Shown piece by piece: positions 24,552 through 35,728 of a stretch of DNA of 64,000 nucleotides. Under the pieces are notes generated by a model. The model saw only the letters and a list, made by a program, of their open reading frames with translations. It was not told where the DNA came from and did not search any database. The stretch covers positions 279,726,088 to 279,790,087 of the forward strand of contig OW386286.2 of assembly GCA_936432065.2 (NCBI GenBank). The letters run 5' to 3'. The position numbers were made by a program, and so were the translations under genes. This DNA is from Rutpela maculata. Its lineage: Eukaryota > Arthropoda > Insecta > Coleoptera > Cerambycidae. Numbering within the stretch: position 1 is the stretch's first letter; every line of letters begins with the position of its first letter.

Positions 24552-25055
24552 GTTCAGGTGAATATATTATCGAAATACTAGACGAAGAGGTAGTTTTTCA
24601 TGTTTTTCCGGAATAACTCGGTGAAAACGCACTTTACAGACAAGTTGCAAATAAAAAAGTCCTTTATTTCGATGATACATTCACATGAATTTTTTCAGAT
24701 TTTTTTTCAACTTTTAAATCCCCTCTCCCCCAGTTTTAGGAATATTCGACTGGCCATATGTCCAAAAATATGCATTTCTCGAAAAAATTCACAAGAGTAA
24801 AAACATCTTATTTTTGGCCAGAAAAGGTAAATTTATTTCTTTTTCATTTTTGAGCTAATTCTACAAGTTACGGAACCCGTGATAAAAGGGGTGTTTTCTA
24901 TCCCTTCCGATCATTTTCTACTCTAATCATTTTTTAACTTTTTTATTAACGTTACTACAAACACATTGCACAAGGTTTTATCAAAATCCATTAATTAGCA
25001 CTCAAATTAGAGATTTTGATCATTTTAGCACTCTGTTGACTGGACTAATAGATTA

Positions 25056-26450
25056 AAGTTAGTATCGATGTGAGTCATTGTATTTTAAAGAAATGATAAT
25101 GTCAATTTTTTAACATTTCGGAATTCGGCACTTAAATAGTTCAAATTGTTTACATAAAACTCGTGTACCATATAAAAATCCACTATGGGTAAATTCTCTG
25201 AAGTACCTTTCACAAAATTAGGTTCCATTATAAACAAATATTAAACACATAATGTAAACGTAAACAAATCAACAGAGCACTACCACCAAGATGATAAATG
25301 AAAACATGAAAATTTTCTAGAACTGAATGATCATTAGATACGTCATCATTTACCGCCTTTTTATTTTCAAAACCAATTTGTTCTTGCCTCCGAACTTATA
25401 TCTAGATACATAACAGGCTATCTTTTCACTATATACCTTGTTTGCTCCTAACATAGTCACATTATATGTCCATTAAAATGGATAGATGAACATCACATTC
25501 CATAGGCAACAGTGGCGTTGTGTGTGAAGAAAATGTGTAGAACGATAAATATTTACATTAAAATGAATTATTGCAATTCCTGCATTACCGGCTCTTTATA
25601 CGTGATGTAGGCATACGATATTACAGTAAGATAAATATGTATTGAAAGGATATTGAAATTTAATTGCTATTCACTTTATAACTGTAAACTGAACCTCATC
25701 GTGTTACGACTATGGAACGATCGATTTTCTTCTTTTCGAAACTGCTTTCTGCAAACGGCACAGCACTTCAGCATTTTGCACTAAATATATTGTCACTAAA
25801 CTGTGTAAATATGAATAGAGAATATTATTTAGGTATTAAGCAAATCACAACTTAAAATAAAAAGACTTCTTCACCACATTTTGATCGAAAAACACGAAAA
25901 ACACTTATTAACATTAATGGCGGACACCGTCGAAAGTGTCAAACTGAGATTATGATAATCGAACTCTCAGATAAACAAATAAATATTCTTTGTTTATCTG
26001 AGATCGAACTGAACCGATGGTGCCCGAATCGGCCGCGAATAGATCGACTAGCCAATCAAGAACTTATGGGAAGAAGTGCCTTAGATTGTGACCTTCTCAG
26101 CAACATGGAATCGAATACCATTATGTATCTAGATCAGGGTGTATTAAATAAGGTGATGCGACAAGAGCCCGCACAGTGGCTTCATAAGTGCTTACTTTGT
26201 ACATAATGTAATAGATGGCAGGAGCAATAGCGTTCGTCGTTATTTGCGCATAGAAAGATAATTTTGCAAGTTCTGTGCACGCATGCATACAGTGTTGCAT
26301 ACATTCCCGGCCTTTCGTTCGTGTTTAGTGAAAAATCTTGTAGTGAAACAAGATATCAGTGACATTTGACATCAAATATCTAGAAGAAATACATTCAATA
26401 CGTTGGCGCTAAATATAAAAGTCAGCTATATTTTCATAAAACATGAAGTG
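25056..26450. other. No firm gene; one short hairpin
   Basis: A palindrome at about 25954-26012 (left 'atcgaactctcagataaac', right 'gtttatctgagatcgaac') sits just after the phrase ATGGCGGACACC at 25917. An 84-codon frame (25952-26206) overlaps it. No domain was recognised; the frame might be a leader exon but nothing supports that. Confidence 0.35.
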
Positions 26451-26454
26451 AAAA

Positions 26455-26820
26455 TATGGAGTGCCTATTTGTGTATTTATGCTTGACTGTAAAGACCAAA
26501 AATTATCACTTTTCTTAGTGCCAAAAAATACTGAAGAGAGATAGAAATGTGATAGTTTACAAAGTGCTTTAAATAAAAAGCCACGTTTGTGAAAAACATT
26601 TTTGCTCCAGCAGTAGGTATAAAAAGTAGTTTTACTTCACAGTCTGAAAATGGAGTTGTTATATACACTGTAAGTTTTAAATTTACATAAATACCTATTT
26701 TATGCTTTTAGCGGCAGTTTTAAAGAAAAAGCTTGAAGAAAGGTGCACTTCCAAGCAAATTAGATGCTTGTTCTTCAGAAAATGTCCCTAAGAAAATTAA
26801 GAAGTAATTAAATATGAGTT
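26455..26820 (+). pseudogene. THAP-domain protein relic
   Basis: The plus strand reads MECLFVYLCL at 26456, then after a frame change FLVPKNTEER, and further on HVCEKHF near 26581. HVCEKHF with a preceding CxxxxxC and 'LVPK' block is the layout of the THAP zinc finger (C2CH), a DNA-binding domain shared by P-element transposases and domesticated proteins. A possible intron with GTAAGT at 26670 and TTTTAG at 26711 would be only 42 nt, which is short. After it comes GALPSKLD, similar to the post-THAP 'GA.P' segment, and a stop. Stops and frame changes make it non-functional. I cannot say whether it came from a transposon or a host gene. Confidence 0.5.
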
Positions 26821-27091
26821 CATGATAGTATAACTCCTTATTTCTGAGGGTTTGTATTTACACTTACTAGAAAAAATTTTGTCTGAAGAATGTGACGTCA
26901 AATTACCAAATAAGACTTGGGGTATTCATAACAGTATTGAAAGTATAAGCTTAATGTTTACATAAGGCAGAACAGCATGATAAATTAATTACATGTTTTA
27001 AGACGGTAAGTGCTTTTTAAGTACATTTGTTTTCATATGATAATTTAGTTTTGCAAGTAATTATTTGTGTAATTTCTATTTTCAGGTTGGG

Positions 27092-27469
27092 GCGAGCGTA
27101 GAGGCGACTTCAATGTGAATATCAGTCGATATTCCGTTGAAGCAACGTCGAGCGCGGTTAGTACTTGGATGGGGTCCCATTTTGGGAAATACAGCGTTCT
27201 CGTCCCAGCTTCTAGCGGCTTGTATATCAGTATATACGCGGAAGTTACGTAATTTCAGACGAGGATTACGTAGTGGATATACCATCCTTCGGAGGGAATG
27301 TAAAGCAGGCGGTCCCTTGTCTATTAAATGTTAGGCAAGTGAAAGATCCCTACTCTTCTTAAGGGAAGAGGTTCGGCAAAATTTCCAGGTTGGGGGTAGC
27401 TCGTCTCCTGGCGTCGGTGATAGGCCCTGGTAGCGGAAATAGGCCGACGTTAAATAGTTAAAAAAAAAA
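27092..27469 (+). mobile_element. 5S-rRNA-headed SINE (SINE3-like), complete
   Basis: The head at 27145-27200 reads 'gagcgcggttagtacttgg', matching the 3' half of 5S rRNA with its internal promoter region upstream. The body has a LINE-type tail ('accatccttcggaggg', 'ggtcccttgtctattaaatg') and ends in an A-run at 27460. Both sides carry the 15-bp duplication TATTTTCAGGTTGGG (27077-27091, 27470-27484), the hallmark of target-primed insertion. A second, truncated inverted copy is at 39391-39690. The perfect duplication argues for recent insertion. Confidence 0.85.
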
Positions 27470-27484
27470 TATTTTCAGGTTGGG

Positions 27485-28999
27485 CTTGGTCTCAGGTTTG
27501 GTCCTACAATAGAGGTTATTTTTTGCATAAGGATATTAAGTTAACACCAATCAGTAAACCAATCACTGTAGAGTGTAGAAGAACTGCAGCATGTTTGTCT
27601 AAAAATTTACTCTACAATGCTTGCTTAGGTGGACCAAGTACAAATTATTATCAGTGTTCATTCTGATGTGCAATTAAAGTCAACTCAGTCATTTTAGAGA
27701 AAGAACTATTTGTAAACATTGTGTAAATCTTGTTCTTATAATATTGTACTCTATACTCTTTTCCGGGATGCCCCGTACTGTTGTTACAAATAAATTTGTA
27801 TATTTTACAAAACTTTTATTTTCTTACCATGCCTATATGAATCTGAAACTGGTGAATATTTGTTCCTTTACATAACTGAAATTGCTATTCAGTTGTGAAT
27901 ATATGCAGCACTATATGCAGCAAAGCAAATTCATGTACCTATATACAGGTTTTTGCAGTACCTTAAAGGTTGTGCCATCTACTAAATTAAATAGAAAGCA
28001 TGCACTTATGAAGCCATTATTATCATAGGAAAGTGCCGTATGTCGGACCACCTATTTAATACACCCCGATCTAGATATAAGTTCTTTAATCGGAGGTTCT
28101 TCTTTTTTTAGCTTTTTAAACTATTAATTTTTTTCTACCCCTATAAAGGGGGCCCTTTATAAGTTAAATTTTTTAAAAATATTTCTGATATTACTTAATG
28201 CAGTTTCGTAATTTTTTGTCGATACAATTTATTCCACACCTTACAAGTTTATATTATTATTATTTTAAAGTTATACTAACTGTAACGAACGCTGTAAATA
28301 ATGTGTCTAGAATATCAAGAGTATCAAAAGAGAAATGTGAAAAATTAAAATGCAATTATTTTCTTTCACTTCTCCTAGCACAATATGTCTTGGAAAACTT
28401 TTCAGTTTTCAGTTACAAAGTTTTACCGTCTCATAAATATTAATAAATGAAAACCAAGAAACTTACATTTTGAAGTAGGCACCCCGCTTGCCTTGTTACA
28501 GAATAACACTTACCTGAAAATAAAAAAATACATATTAGTCTCAGTAACGACACTCTAAGGAAAAAGGCGTTATGAATAAATCAACAAGAGTTTATGCGCA
28601 TATAAATATGTAAAACAAAGAAATACTTCGCTGGAATTTATTCATGTTAAATAATGGATGCATATATGCATCACAAACCATTTACAGTAAATTACGGTGA
28701 AGTTAGCTTGTTCCTTTATTATTTACAAGTTGCTGATAGAGTATACATTTAAAGAGCGTGGTTCCTCGACTTCCAAAGAAAGGTGAATTGTACCAGTTTT
28801 AGATATTTAAACTTTTGGGACAATATTTCCTTGGCTGCCAAAATTTTTTATTTTCAATCTCCCACTTTTCCTTCTTTTACAAACTCTCCTCCCGAAGATA
28901 CGTTTGAACATAATATGCAGGTTTCTACAAAAGTCGATTCTTAAAATTTTGATTGAAACGAAAAACATAACGGCTAACGATTTACAGTTTTGCGGTATA
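27485..28999. other. No recognisable gene
   Basis: AT-rich. An 81-codon frame at 28198-28443 has no recognisable motif. The edge at 28998-28999 is the TA target of the next element. Confidence 0.45.
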
Positions 29000-29612
29000 C
29001 AGGGTGAACCAAATAAGATGGGATATAGGGTTTTCTCTAAAACTATGGCAGATAGACAAAAACCAATATAGGTGTCTCGATTTTCGAGAAATAAACAATG
29101 GCGTAAACCGCGATCGTCTATCTTTTTCGACTACCGTTTTTGGAAAATTGGCATTTTTGGATGACCTCTATATCTCAATTACCAAGTGTCGAATCGAAAA
29201 TCGAGTAACACATTCTCAAGGCACTTTTTTGAGTAGAATCCGTTGCTGATAAGAAGAAAATTATGGATTCAGTTTTCGAAATATAGGCATAACTTGTGTT
29301 TTTTTAAATGTAACACCCTGTAAATTATTTAATTATTCGATCACAACTTAATTTAGCTATCCAATGATATATCATATGTCATATTTATCTCTAGAAAAAG
29401 TGGTTAATTTTCGAAAAATTTAATATATTTGTGAGGATGGAAAACTATTAACACTTTTTATAATATAAAATAATTTTGCCAAAAATAGGAAAATTAAACT
29501 ACAATAAATGTTCGAATATTTATTGAGAAGGCCTTGGTAAAAAAAAAGAAAATCGAAATCGTAAATGTCAAAAACTAATTTGTGAGTTAATTGTGAGTGA
29601 GCATTGTTAAAA

Positions 29613-30549
29613 ATGGTTCAATTTAGTAATGGTGAAAAATATGATATGATTAAGTGTTTTATAGAATGCGGAGAAGGTTCAAATTTAGCTTCCGAGCTTG
29701 ATTTTAATAGGTAAGTTATAGACAGCAAAACTTTGTGCCAAAAGTGCAGCCTAAATAATATTTTTAGATATCCAGAAAAGAGACAGTCAGACATTCAAAA
29801 GGCTACAACAAAATTTAAAAGAGTTTGGATCATTTGTAAAACCTCGAGCAAAAATATATAATAAAGCAGGTAAAGAAGCAGTAGAAAATATTAAAAAATC
29901 CTAATATCTCGATTTTTCAATGGTTTTTGAGTCAGTGCAATGAAGTGCCAGCATTTGAAGGAACAATTATATGGACAGACGAGGCCCATATAAACAGTGT
30001 CGGAATTTTTAATCAACATAATAACGACCATTGGGCTCATGAAATTCCGCACGTAACCGCTACAGTTAATCGTTAAGGACGATTTGGATTTGATGTATTG
30101 TGTGGTTTTATTGGATACCAAATAATACACCCTCATTTCAAGGCAATTTGAATACCGAAAATTTTATTAACATTCAACGGCAATAAATAGAGCCCTTTGT
30201 AGACAATATGCCTGTAAGACAATTTCAAAGATTAATTTACCAACACGATGGTGCCCCTGGTCATACGTCAAATGAAACACGAAATTATTTAAATGCTCAA
30301 TTTGGGGAGGATCTCACTCAAGATTAGTTTATCAATGTCCAATTAGCTAAGTTAACTAAATTGATAACTAACAATTAATTTAGTTAACTGGACACTAATA
30401 AACAACAAAGTAGTTTAGATATTGTTTATTTTTTAGGAAATAATGGTCCTATTTTGTGGTCAGCTAGATTTCCCGATATAACCCTTACCGACTTTTGGCT
30501 TTGGGGTTATTTAAAAAATATTATATATAGAGAACGTTCTAATAACATA
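29613..30549 (+). pseudogene. Mariner-like DDE transposase, broken
   Basis: The start ATG (29613) gives MVQFSNGEKYDMIKCFIECG, a helix-turn-helix leader typical of insect mariner-like transposases. A 57-nt intron follows. The catalytic core shows the first Asp in WTDEAHI (about 29972), the second in YQHDGAPGHT (about 30240) and the third in SARFPDITLTDFWLWGYLKN (about 30465-30520). Several frameshifts and stops interrupt it. A short hairpin-rich block at about 30325-30435 separates two conserved segments and may be a small insertion or second intron. The frame is cut at 30549 by element E and resumes at 32731. Removing E plus one copy of the ATA flank rejoins ERSNNI to QELENK in frame. Confidence 0.85.
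29711..29767 (+). other. Spliceosomal intron in the transposase
   Basis: The exon ends AG before GTAAGTTA, and the intron ends ATTTTTAG before ATATCC. Removing the 57 nt joins DFN-R to YPEKRQ without shifting the frame, where related transposases are continuous. Confidence 0.75.
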
Positions 30550-31273
30550 TAGCCCAATCAATGAACGTTCAATAAGGGGGTCTAGAGGGAAATGCCGAGA
30601 ACACAATTTTTGACTTTAGAGCTGTGTTTGGACTATTTAGGAGGTAAACATACCAAAAGTCCCCGAACGTAGGAAGTGGGGGGGCATGAAGAAGGTCCCG
30701 GTTTTTGGTTTTTCGCTCATATCTCGAAAACGGTTAGCCCTAATCAAAAAGTTGCTATATGCAAAATTAAAGCTGACTAAATTTCCTACAATAATGTTTC
30801 TATTAATTTTTTTCGTATCTGTTATGGTTCAGTAATGAATTGTATATCTTTTGACTGTATTCTAACTTTATTATAAATTTATTATAAACTGAAAATAAAT
30901 TTTAATAATCATCGTAAAAAAAATGTCTTGTACAGATATCCGTTTCACAGCAGACTGAACTGAAACATCGAATAAAAAATGTCTTTGCCTCTGTAAGTGT
31001 GTGTGTGCGTATATATCTATGTGTGCGTGTATACCGCTTCTTGTAAAAACGATAACTTCTGTTAGACTTAAAATATTTGATTTCAATTTGGAACATATGT
31101 AAAACAGCATATTACCATATCCCTATTGAAATTGGGCCATATCTGTAATAAATGGTGATAACCAGAAGCCTACAAACTCTCATACGTAAAATACGTTTTA
31201 TTTTAATTTCAGAGGAAAATATTACTAAGCATACAAAAATAATTGTTTATAATTTATTATTTGTGGCATATTC

Positions 31274-31663
31274 ATGATTTCAAAGACTAAACCGGTGAAT
31301 ATTATTCAAAATTCCAAGGATTGTATTTATAGTGTTCCATGTGAGTGCGGTAAGCATTATGTAGGTGAGTCATCTAGACCTTTCAACGTAAGGCTTGGTG
31401 AACACCGAGATTATGCTAGAAAGGGAGAATTTCAAAAATCAAAAATTTGTGAATATGCGTGGGATAACAATCATAGGATCCAGTGGGACTCCGCGAAAAT
31501 TTTGGAAAAAGAAAGCAACTCAACTAAAAGAAAACTTAAGGAATCCGCTATTATTTTATTAAATGAGGATAAATGTGTTTCTAATTATTCTGTAGATTTC
31601 TGTACTAGCTGGTTGCCGATCCTCAGAGACGAAGTAAGTAAAAATAAAATAAATATAATTTAA
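31274..31663 (+). CDS. Penelope-like element GIY-YIG endonuclease domain
   Basis: A 129-residue open frame. The GIY-YIG signature appears as CIYSVPCECGKHYVGESSR, followed by RLGEHRDYARKG with the conserved Arg and His, and KRKLKESAIIL containing the metal-binding Glu. This is the C-terminal nuclease that Penelope-like retroelements use to nick target DNA. The frame has no stop until 31663 but lacks the reverse transcriptase that should precede it, so the element is 5'-truncated. The methionine at 31274 is only the first ATG after the break. It lies at the centre of the inverted-repeat element E, inside a mariner transposon. A similar but more decayed domain is at 55005-55270 on the minus strand. 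Confidence 0.85.
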   Translation: MISKTKPVNIIQNSKDCIYSVPCECGKHYVGESSRPFNVRLGEHRDYARKGEFQKSKICEYAWDNNHRIQWDSAKILEKESNSTKRKLKESAIILLNEDKCVSNYSVDFCTSWLPILRDEVSKNKINII

Positions 31664-31728
31664 TGTCTCACGTGACTATGGAAATACATAAACAACAAAC
31701 TGTCTGGTTTGACATTCTCAAAAGTGAA

Positions 31729-31771
31729 AGTTTTGATAACGGAAAAAGAACTATTTTCCGAAACGTCAACT
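31729..31771 (+). ncRNA. Possible relic of a minimal hammerhead ribozyme
   Basis: Downstream of the GIY-YIG frame. AGTT (31729-31732) can pair with AACT (31768-31771) as stem I. TTGATAA is two changes from the CTGATGA core. GGAAAA (31741-31746) pairs with TTTTCC (31754-31759) as stem II, with one extra C before it. GAAAC then GTC follow. Penelope-like elements are known to carry minimal type I hammerheads near their ends. The two core changes would abolish cleavage, and the extra C weakens the call. Confidence 0.3.
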
Positions 31772-32869
31772 GCCTTCGTTTTAATTTTTTCAATTTATCA
31801 TTTAACAATTTTGTTTCAGTTTATATATTTTTAGGTGTGAGACGTTTTGTAATAGAAGTATAAAAACCAACCTCTGTCTGATCCTTTTGGCGCAGAGGTT
31901 TATTTCATCAAAATTTTTAAATATTTTTACAGTGGCAAAATACCCAACAAACTAAGAAAACATACAAAAATAAGATGTATAAGATTTCTAAACCGCAATA
32001 TACCGGGTGTATGTTAGGCAAACCAACTTTATTTAAATTAGATGATATATCAGTGTTATCCTAAAATATGGAACATGGTATTTTTAATAACATTATTATG
32101 AAGTGAGAATTGTAGGCCTCTGGTTATCACCATGTATTACGGATATGGCCCAATTTCAATAGGAATTATTGTAATATGCTGTTTTACATATGTTCCAAAT
32201 TGTAATCAAATATTTTAAGTCTAACAGAAATTATCGTGTTTACAAGAAGCGGTATACACGCACACATAGATATACACGCGCACACATACACACACTTACA
32301 CATGCAAACACATTTTTTATTCGATACTTCAGTTCAGTCTGCTGTGAAGCGGATATCTGTCCAAGAAATTTTTTTCTACGATGATTATTAAAATTTATCT
32401 TCAATTTATAATAAAGTTAGAATACAGTCAAAAGATATACAATTCATTACTGAACCATAGCAGATATGAAAAAAATTAATAGAAACATTATTGTAGAAAA
32501 TTTAGTCAGCTTTAATTTTGCATATAGCCACTTTTTGATTAGGGCTAATCGTTTTCGAGATATGAGCGAAAAACCGAAAACCAGGACCTTCTTCGTGCCC
32601 CCCTGCACCCCCCCCCCCTACGTTCGGGGACTTTTGGTATGTTTACCTCCTAAATAGTCCAAACACAGCTCTCTAGTCAAAAATTGTGATCTCAGCATTT
32701 CCCTCTAGAAACCATTCATTGACCGGATTAATACAAGAATTGGAAAACAAAACATTAGTTGTATTTCGGACAATCGCGGTTTGCGAGCTCAGAACACCCA
32801 TATTGGTTTTTGTCTATCTGCCATAGTTTTAAAGAAAACCTCAAATCGCATCCAATTTGGACCACCTTG

Positions 32870-33472
32870 TACGTAGTGAGTATCTTCAGTGTAAGGCCCT
32901 ATTTAACAAAAATACTGATACCAGGTATTTGTAGCCCTTAGTTATTTAAATGATAATTATAATTGTATTGGTGATATGGCAGGATACAAATTTTGTTCGT
33001 GTATATTGTATGAACATAACGACTGAAAATATAAAATATAATTTCGAAGCTGAATATAAGTTTTGCATGTTGCATGATACGATTTCAAGGTTTCCAAGGT
33101 TTATTTGAAAATAGTACGGCTCGATATTTGGCTTTATTTATCGACACATACGAATCAAAAGTCAAATAACGACTACTTAAACTACGATACTTTTATATAC
33201 TGATAAGATATTTCAACTTTCAAGGAACTAAGGCATAATGCTGGATAAATTAACTATTTTTTCTGAGAAATCTAAAAATAAAACGGTTTAAAATAAATTA
33301 CGACTTGTTGGTAGTACAACAATTAACTCATTCTAGAGCAGTTTTATATAGCAATTATAACACAAGTAATAATAATCCTGCGAGCTTATGTTATATTTCT
33401 TCAACACAATTGGTGCTATATAAAACCAAGTCAAGCAGTCTTTATCGTTGGAAACAAAATTGAGATTTAAAA
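32870..33472. other. No recognisable gene
   Basis: About 600 bases of AT-rich DNA between the mariner end and the next family A copy. Confidence 0.4.
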
Positions 33473-34146
33473 CAGCTGCCCAAGGAATCAGTACTTCCAC
33501 ATCCAGATTTTTTACCCAAGTCACTCACAACGAAAAAATTTTGTATGTGGAAATAATTGTTTATGGAACTTGAATAATATAATATTTCAAATCCTCTACC
33601 CCAAAAACCCATAAAACGATACCTCACATCGTTAGCGGGGTGGGGGTGGTGATAGGGTGTGGTAGTGGGATGAAGTAAAAAAACATTTTGAGGTTTCTGG
33701 TTCTTGTACACACACTAAATCACAATTTTTTTGCATCCCCTTTAATAATGGGGTGGGGGTGGTAATGGGGGGTGGCTAATGCCAATTTTTTTTTTGAGAC
33801 CTTAGCTTCTCTTGTATATACTAAATACCAATTTTATGGACTCTTACCTGCTTGATATACCTATTTTCCCCAAATTTACCCCCCAAACCTTCGACGGAAC
33901 AAGATGAAAATATAATCTAGTTCTAGATCACCTTAAAGTTATGTGTACCAAATTTCAAGTCAATATCTCAAACGGTTTCAGAGTAAACGTGCGCACAAAA
34001 AAAGTTACAAACCGACAGACAGACAAAAATTTCTTTTTCGTTCAAACTTAAAATCTCGGCGTTTCGTGACATTCTAAGCCTATTTGAACAATAAAAGTTT
34101 TTAAAAAATTTTTTGTCGTTACTATACTTCCACTGGATGTGGAAGT
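33473..34146 (+). mobile_element. Family A repeat, full length
   Basis: From CAGCTGCCCAAGG and TACTTCCACATCCAG to CTTCCACTGGATGTGGAAG. It contains both G-rich 'gcggggtgggggtgg' blocks and the 'ttgtacacacactaaatcac' junction. Frames across it are not genes. Confidence 0.8.
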
Positions 34147-35036
34147 AAAATTTAGAAAATTATTGAGGGCTAAGACTTCAACACCATGTTACCACTCGAA
34201 GCAAATAAAGAGTAGAGACAGAGTTCTAAAATTTATTTATGTACAAAAAATTCATTTTAGAATTCTTTATGTCTAGCACAACCAGATTTTGGTCGCCAGA
34301 GAATTACAAAGATTAAAAATTGACACTTTAATTAGATTTTCATTCTTAATTAAATAGATAATTAGTTACTTTTTGAAAATGGAGTTTATCAAGAGAATGT
34401 AAAGATTTATAATTAATATTTTCATAGATAGATTCTCTGTTTTGATTTTTCATATAGATTACTTTTCTGCTGTTTGCGAGATCCCATAAAAATATTCTTT
34501 ACAAGGACAATTTTCAGAAGATTTGTTTACAAAAATATAATTTCAGATATCAAATTCGGCTTGAACAGTGAGTGAATCTCATTCAGCAAGAAGATGTAAC
34601 AGCACGAAACAAGTTCCAACTGCAGGAAATAGGGATGGGAATGAATGTATGCTGGTGTACTTAATTAATATTCCGCTGAATTCACAAATGTTGAATTTCT
34701 AATTGAATGAAGCGTAGCAGCGCTACATTTAAAGGAACTGTGGTTGTCTACACCTAAATTAAAATCGTACAGAAGCTAGATTTGAATTATCTTACTTCCA
34801 CATTAAAAAAAACGGCATTAGCATGAAATAAAGTATTTTTATATACATTTTATAAATAAAAAATTTTGGTAGTTGCAACTGGTTTTTAAATAACAAATGA
34901 ATATTAATATTTCTCAAACAGTAACTGTTACTCCAATCAAATTTAATTTTGTTTGGACAAAAATTTACACCCAGCAGAATTTTTGCAAGTTTTTAATATT
35001 TTAAATAAAATATCAAAAGTCCTTATACTACAGTAA
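34147..35036. other. No recognisable gene
   Basis: AT-rich spacer between two family A copies. Confidence 0.4.
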
Positions 35037-35728
35037 AAAACCGCTGCCCAAGGAATCACTACTTCCACATTCAGATTCTCTATCCAAGTCACTCACAACG
35101 AAAAAACTTTGTATGTGAAAATAATTGTTTATGGAACTTTAATAATATAATATTTGAAATCTTCTACCCCAAAAACCCATAAAACGATACCCCACATCGG
35201 TAGTGGGGTGGGGGTGGTGATAGGGGAGTGGTAGTGGGAAGGTGGATGAAGTAAAAAATATTTTGAGGTTTCTGGTTCCTGTACATACACTAAATCACAA
35301 TTTTTTTTCATCCCCTTTAATAAGGGGGTGGGGGTGGTAATGGGGGGGGTGGCTAATGCCAAAATTTGTTTTGAGACCTTAGCTTCTCTTGTATATACTA
35401 AATACCAATTTCGTGGACTCTTACCTGCTTGATTTACCCATTTACTCCCCCAATTTACACCCCAACCCTTCGACGGAACAAGATGAAAATATAATCTAGT
35501 TCTAGATCTCGTTAAAGTACATATGTGTACCAAATTTCAAGTCAATATCTCAAACGGTTCCAGAGTAAACGTGCGCACAAAAAAAAGTTACAGACAGACC
35601 GACAGACACAAATTTTTTTTCGCTCAAACTTAAAATCTCGACGTTTCATGACATTTTAAGCCTATTTGGATAATAAAAATTTTTAAAATTTTTTTTGTCG
35701 TTACTATACTTCCACTGGACGTGGAAGT
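35037..35728 (+). mobile_element. Family A repeat, full length
   Basis: From AACCGCTGCCCAAGG to CTTCCACTGGACGTGGAAG, about 690 bp. This and 53955-54652 are the closest pair: both have GGACGTGG in the right hairpin and both are followed by TAATTAAA. The 134-codon antisense frame across it is a repeat artefact. Confidence 0.8.

Larger units (their letters stand above)
23118..25055. mobile_element. Family F inverted pair split by a hAT element
   Basis: The left arm 23118-23234 matches 59960-60085 in the same orientation. The right arm 24560-25055 is the reverse complement of about 59960-60410. Shared words include 'gtccagtcaac', 'tgagtgctaa.gaat', 'caatgtgtttg.aatga.gttaat', 'ggaacccgtgataaaa' and 'aactacctctt'. 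The arms are unequal. The hAT at 23243-24551 lies between them. Confidence 0.7.
30550..32730. mobile_element. Element E, 2.2 kb with about 600-bp inverted arms
   Basis: The arms are about 30550-31175 and 32105-32730. Landmarks mirrored on both sides: 'tctagagggaaatgc', 'ttaggaggtaaacatacc', 'aaagtccccgaacgtagg', 'atctcgaaaacg', a CA/GT microsatellite, and 'ttcaatttggaacatatgt'. The centre holds a Penelope-like nuclease domain. ATA flanks the element on both sides (30547-30549, 32731-32733), consistent with a 3-bp duplication. Relatives are at 42225-44575 and 46845-47155. Confidence 0.8.
29000..32869 (+). mobile_element. Mariner-like DNA transposon interrupted by element E
   Basis: The left end CAGGGTGAACC and the right end (read inward CAAGGTGGTCC) are flanked by TA at 28998 and 32870. 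The terminal inverted repeats are about 100 bp and share 'aaaactatggcagatagac' and 'aaaaaccaatat'. The interior codes for a DDE transposase (29613 on). Without element E (30550-32730) the transposon would be near 1.7 kb, a normal mariner-type size. Stops and frameshifts show it is inactive. Confidence 0.85.

Noticed and set aside
27130..27210. 5S rRNA gene
   Set aside because: Only the 5S 3' half is well matched, it continues into a LINE-like body with an A tail and has a target duplication. It is a SINE head.
33473..34146. Family A as a Helitron
   Set aside because: It has a 3' hairpin but no 5' TC / 3' CTRR termini and its two ends pair with each other, so the assignment is not supported.
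35129..35533. 134-codon minus-strand frame
   Set aside because: It lies wholly within a family A copy and reads its antisense; the other copies break it.
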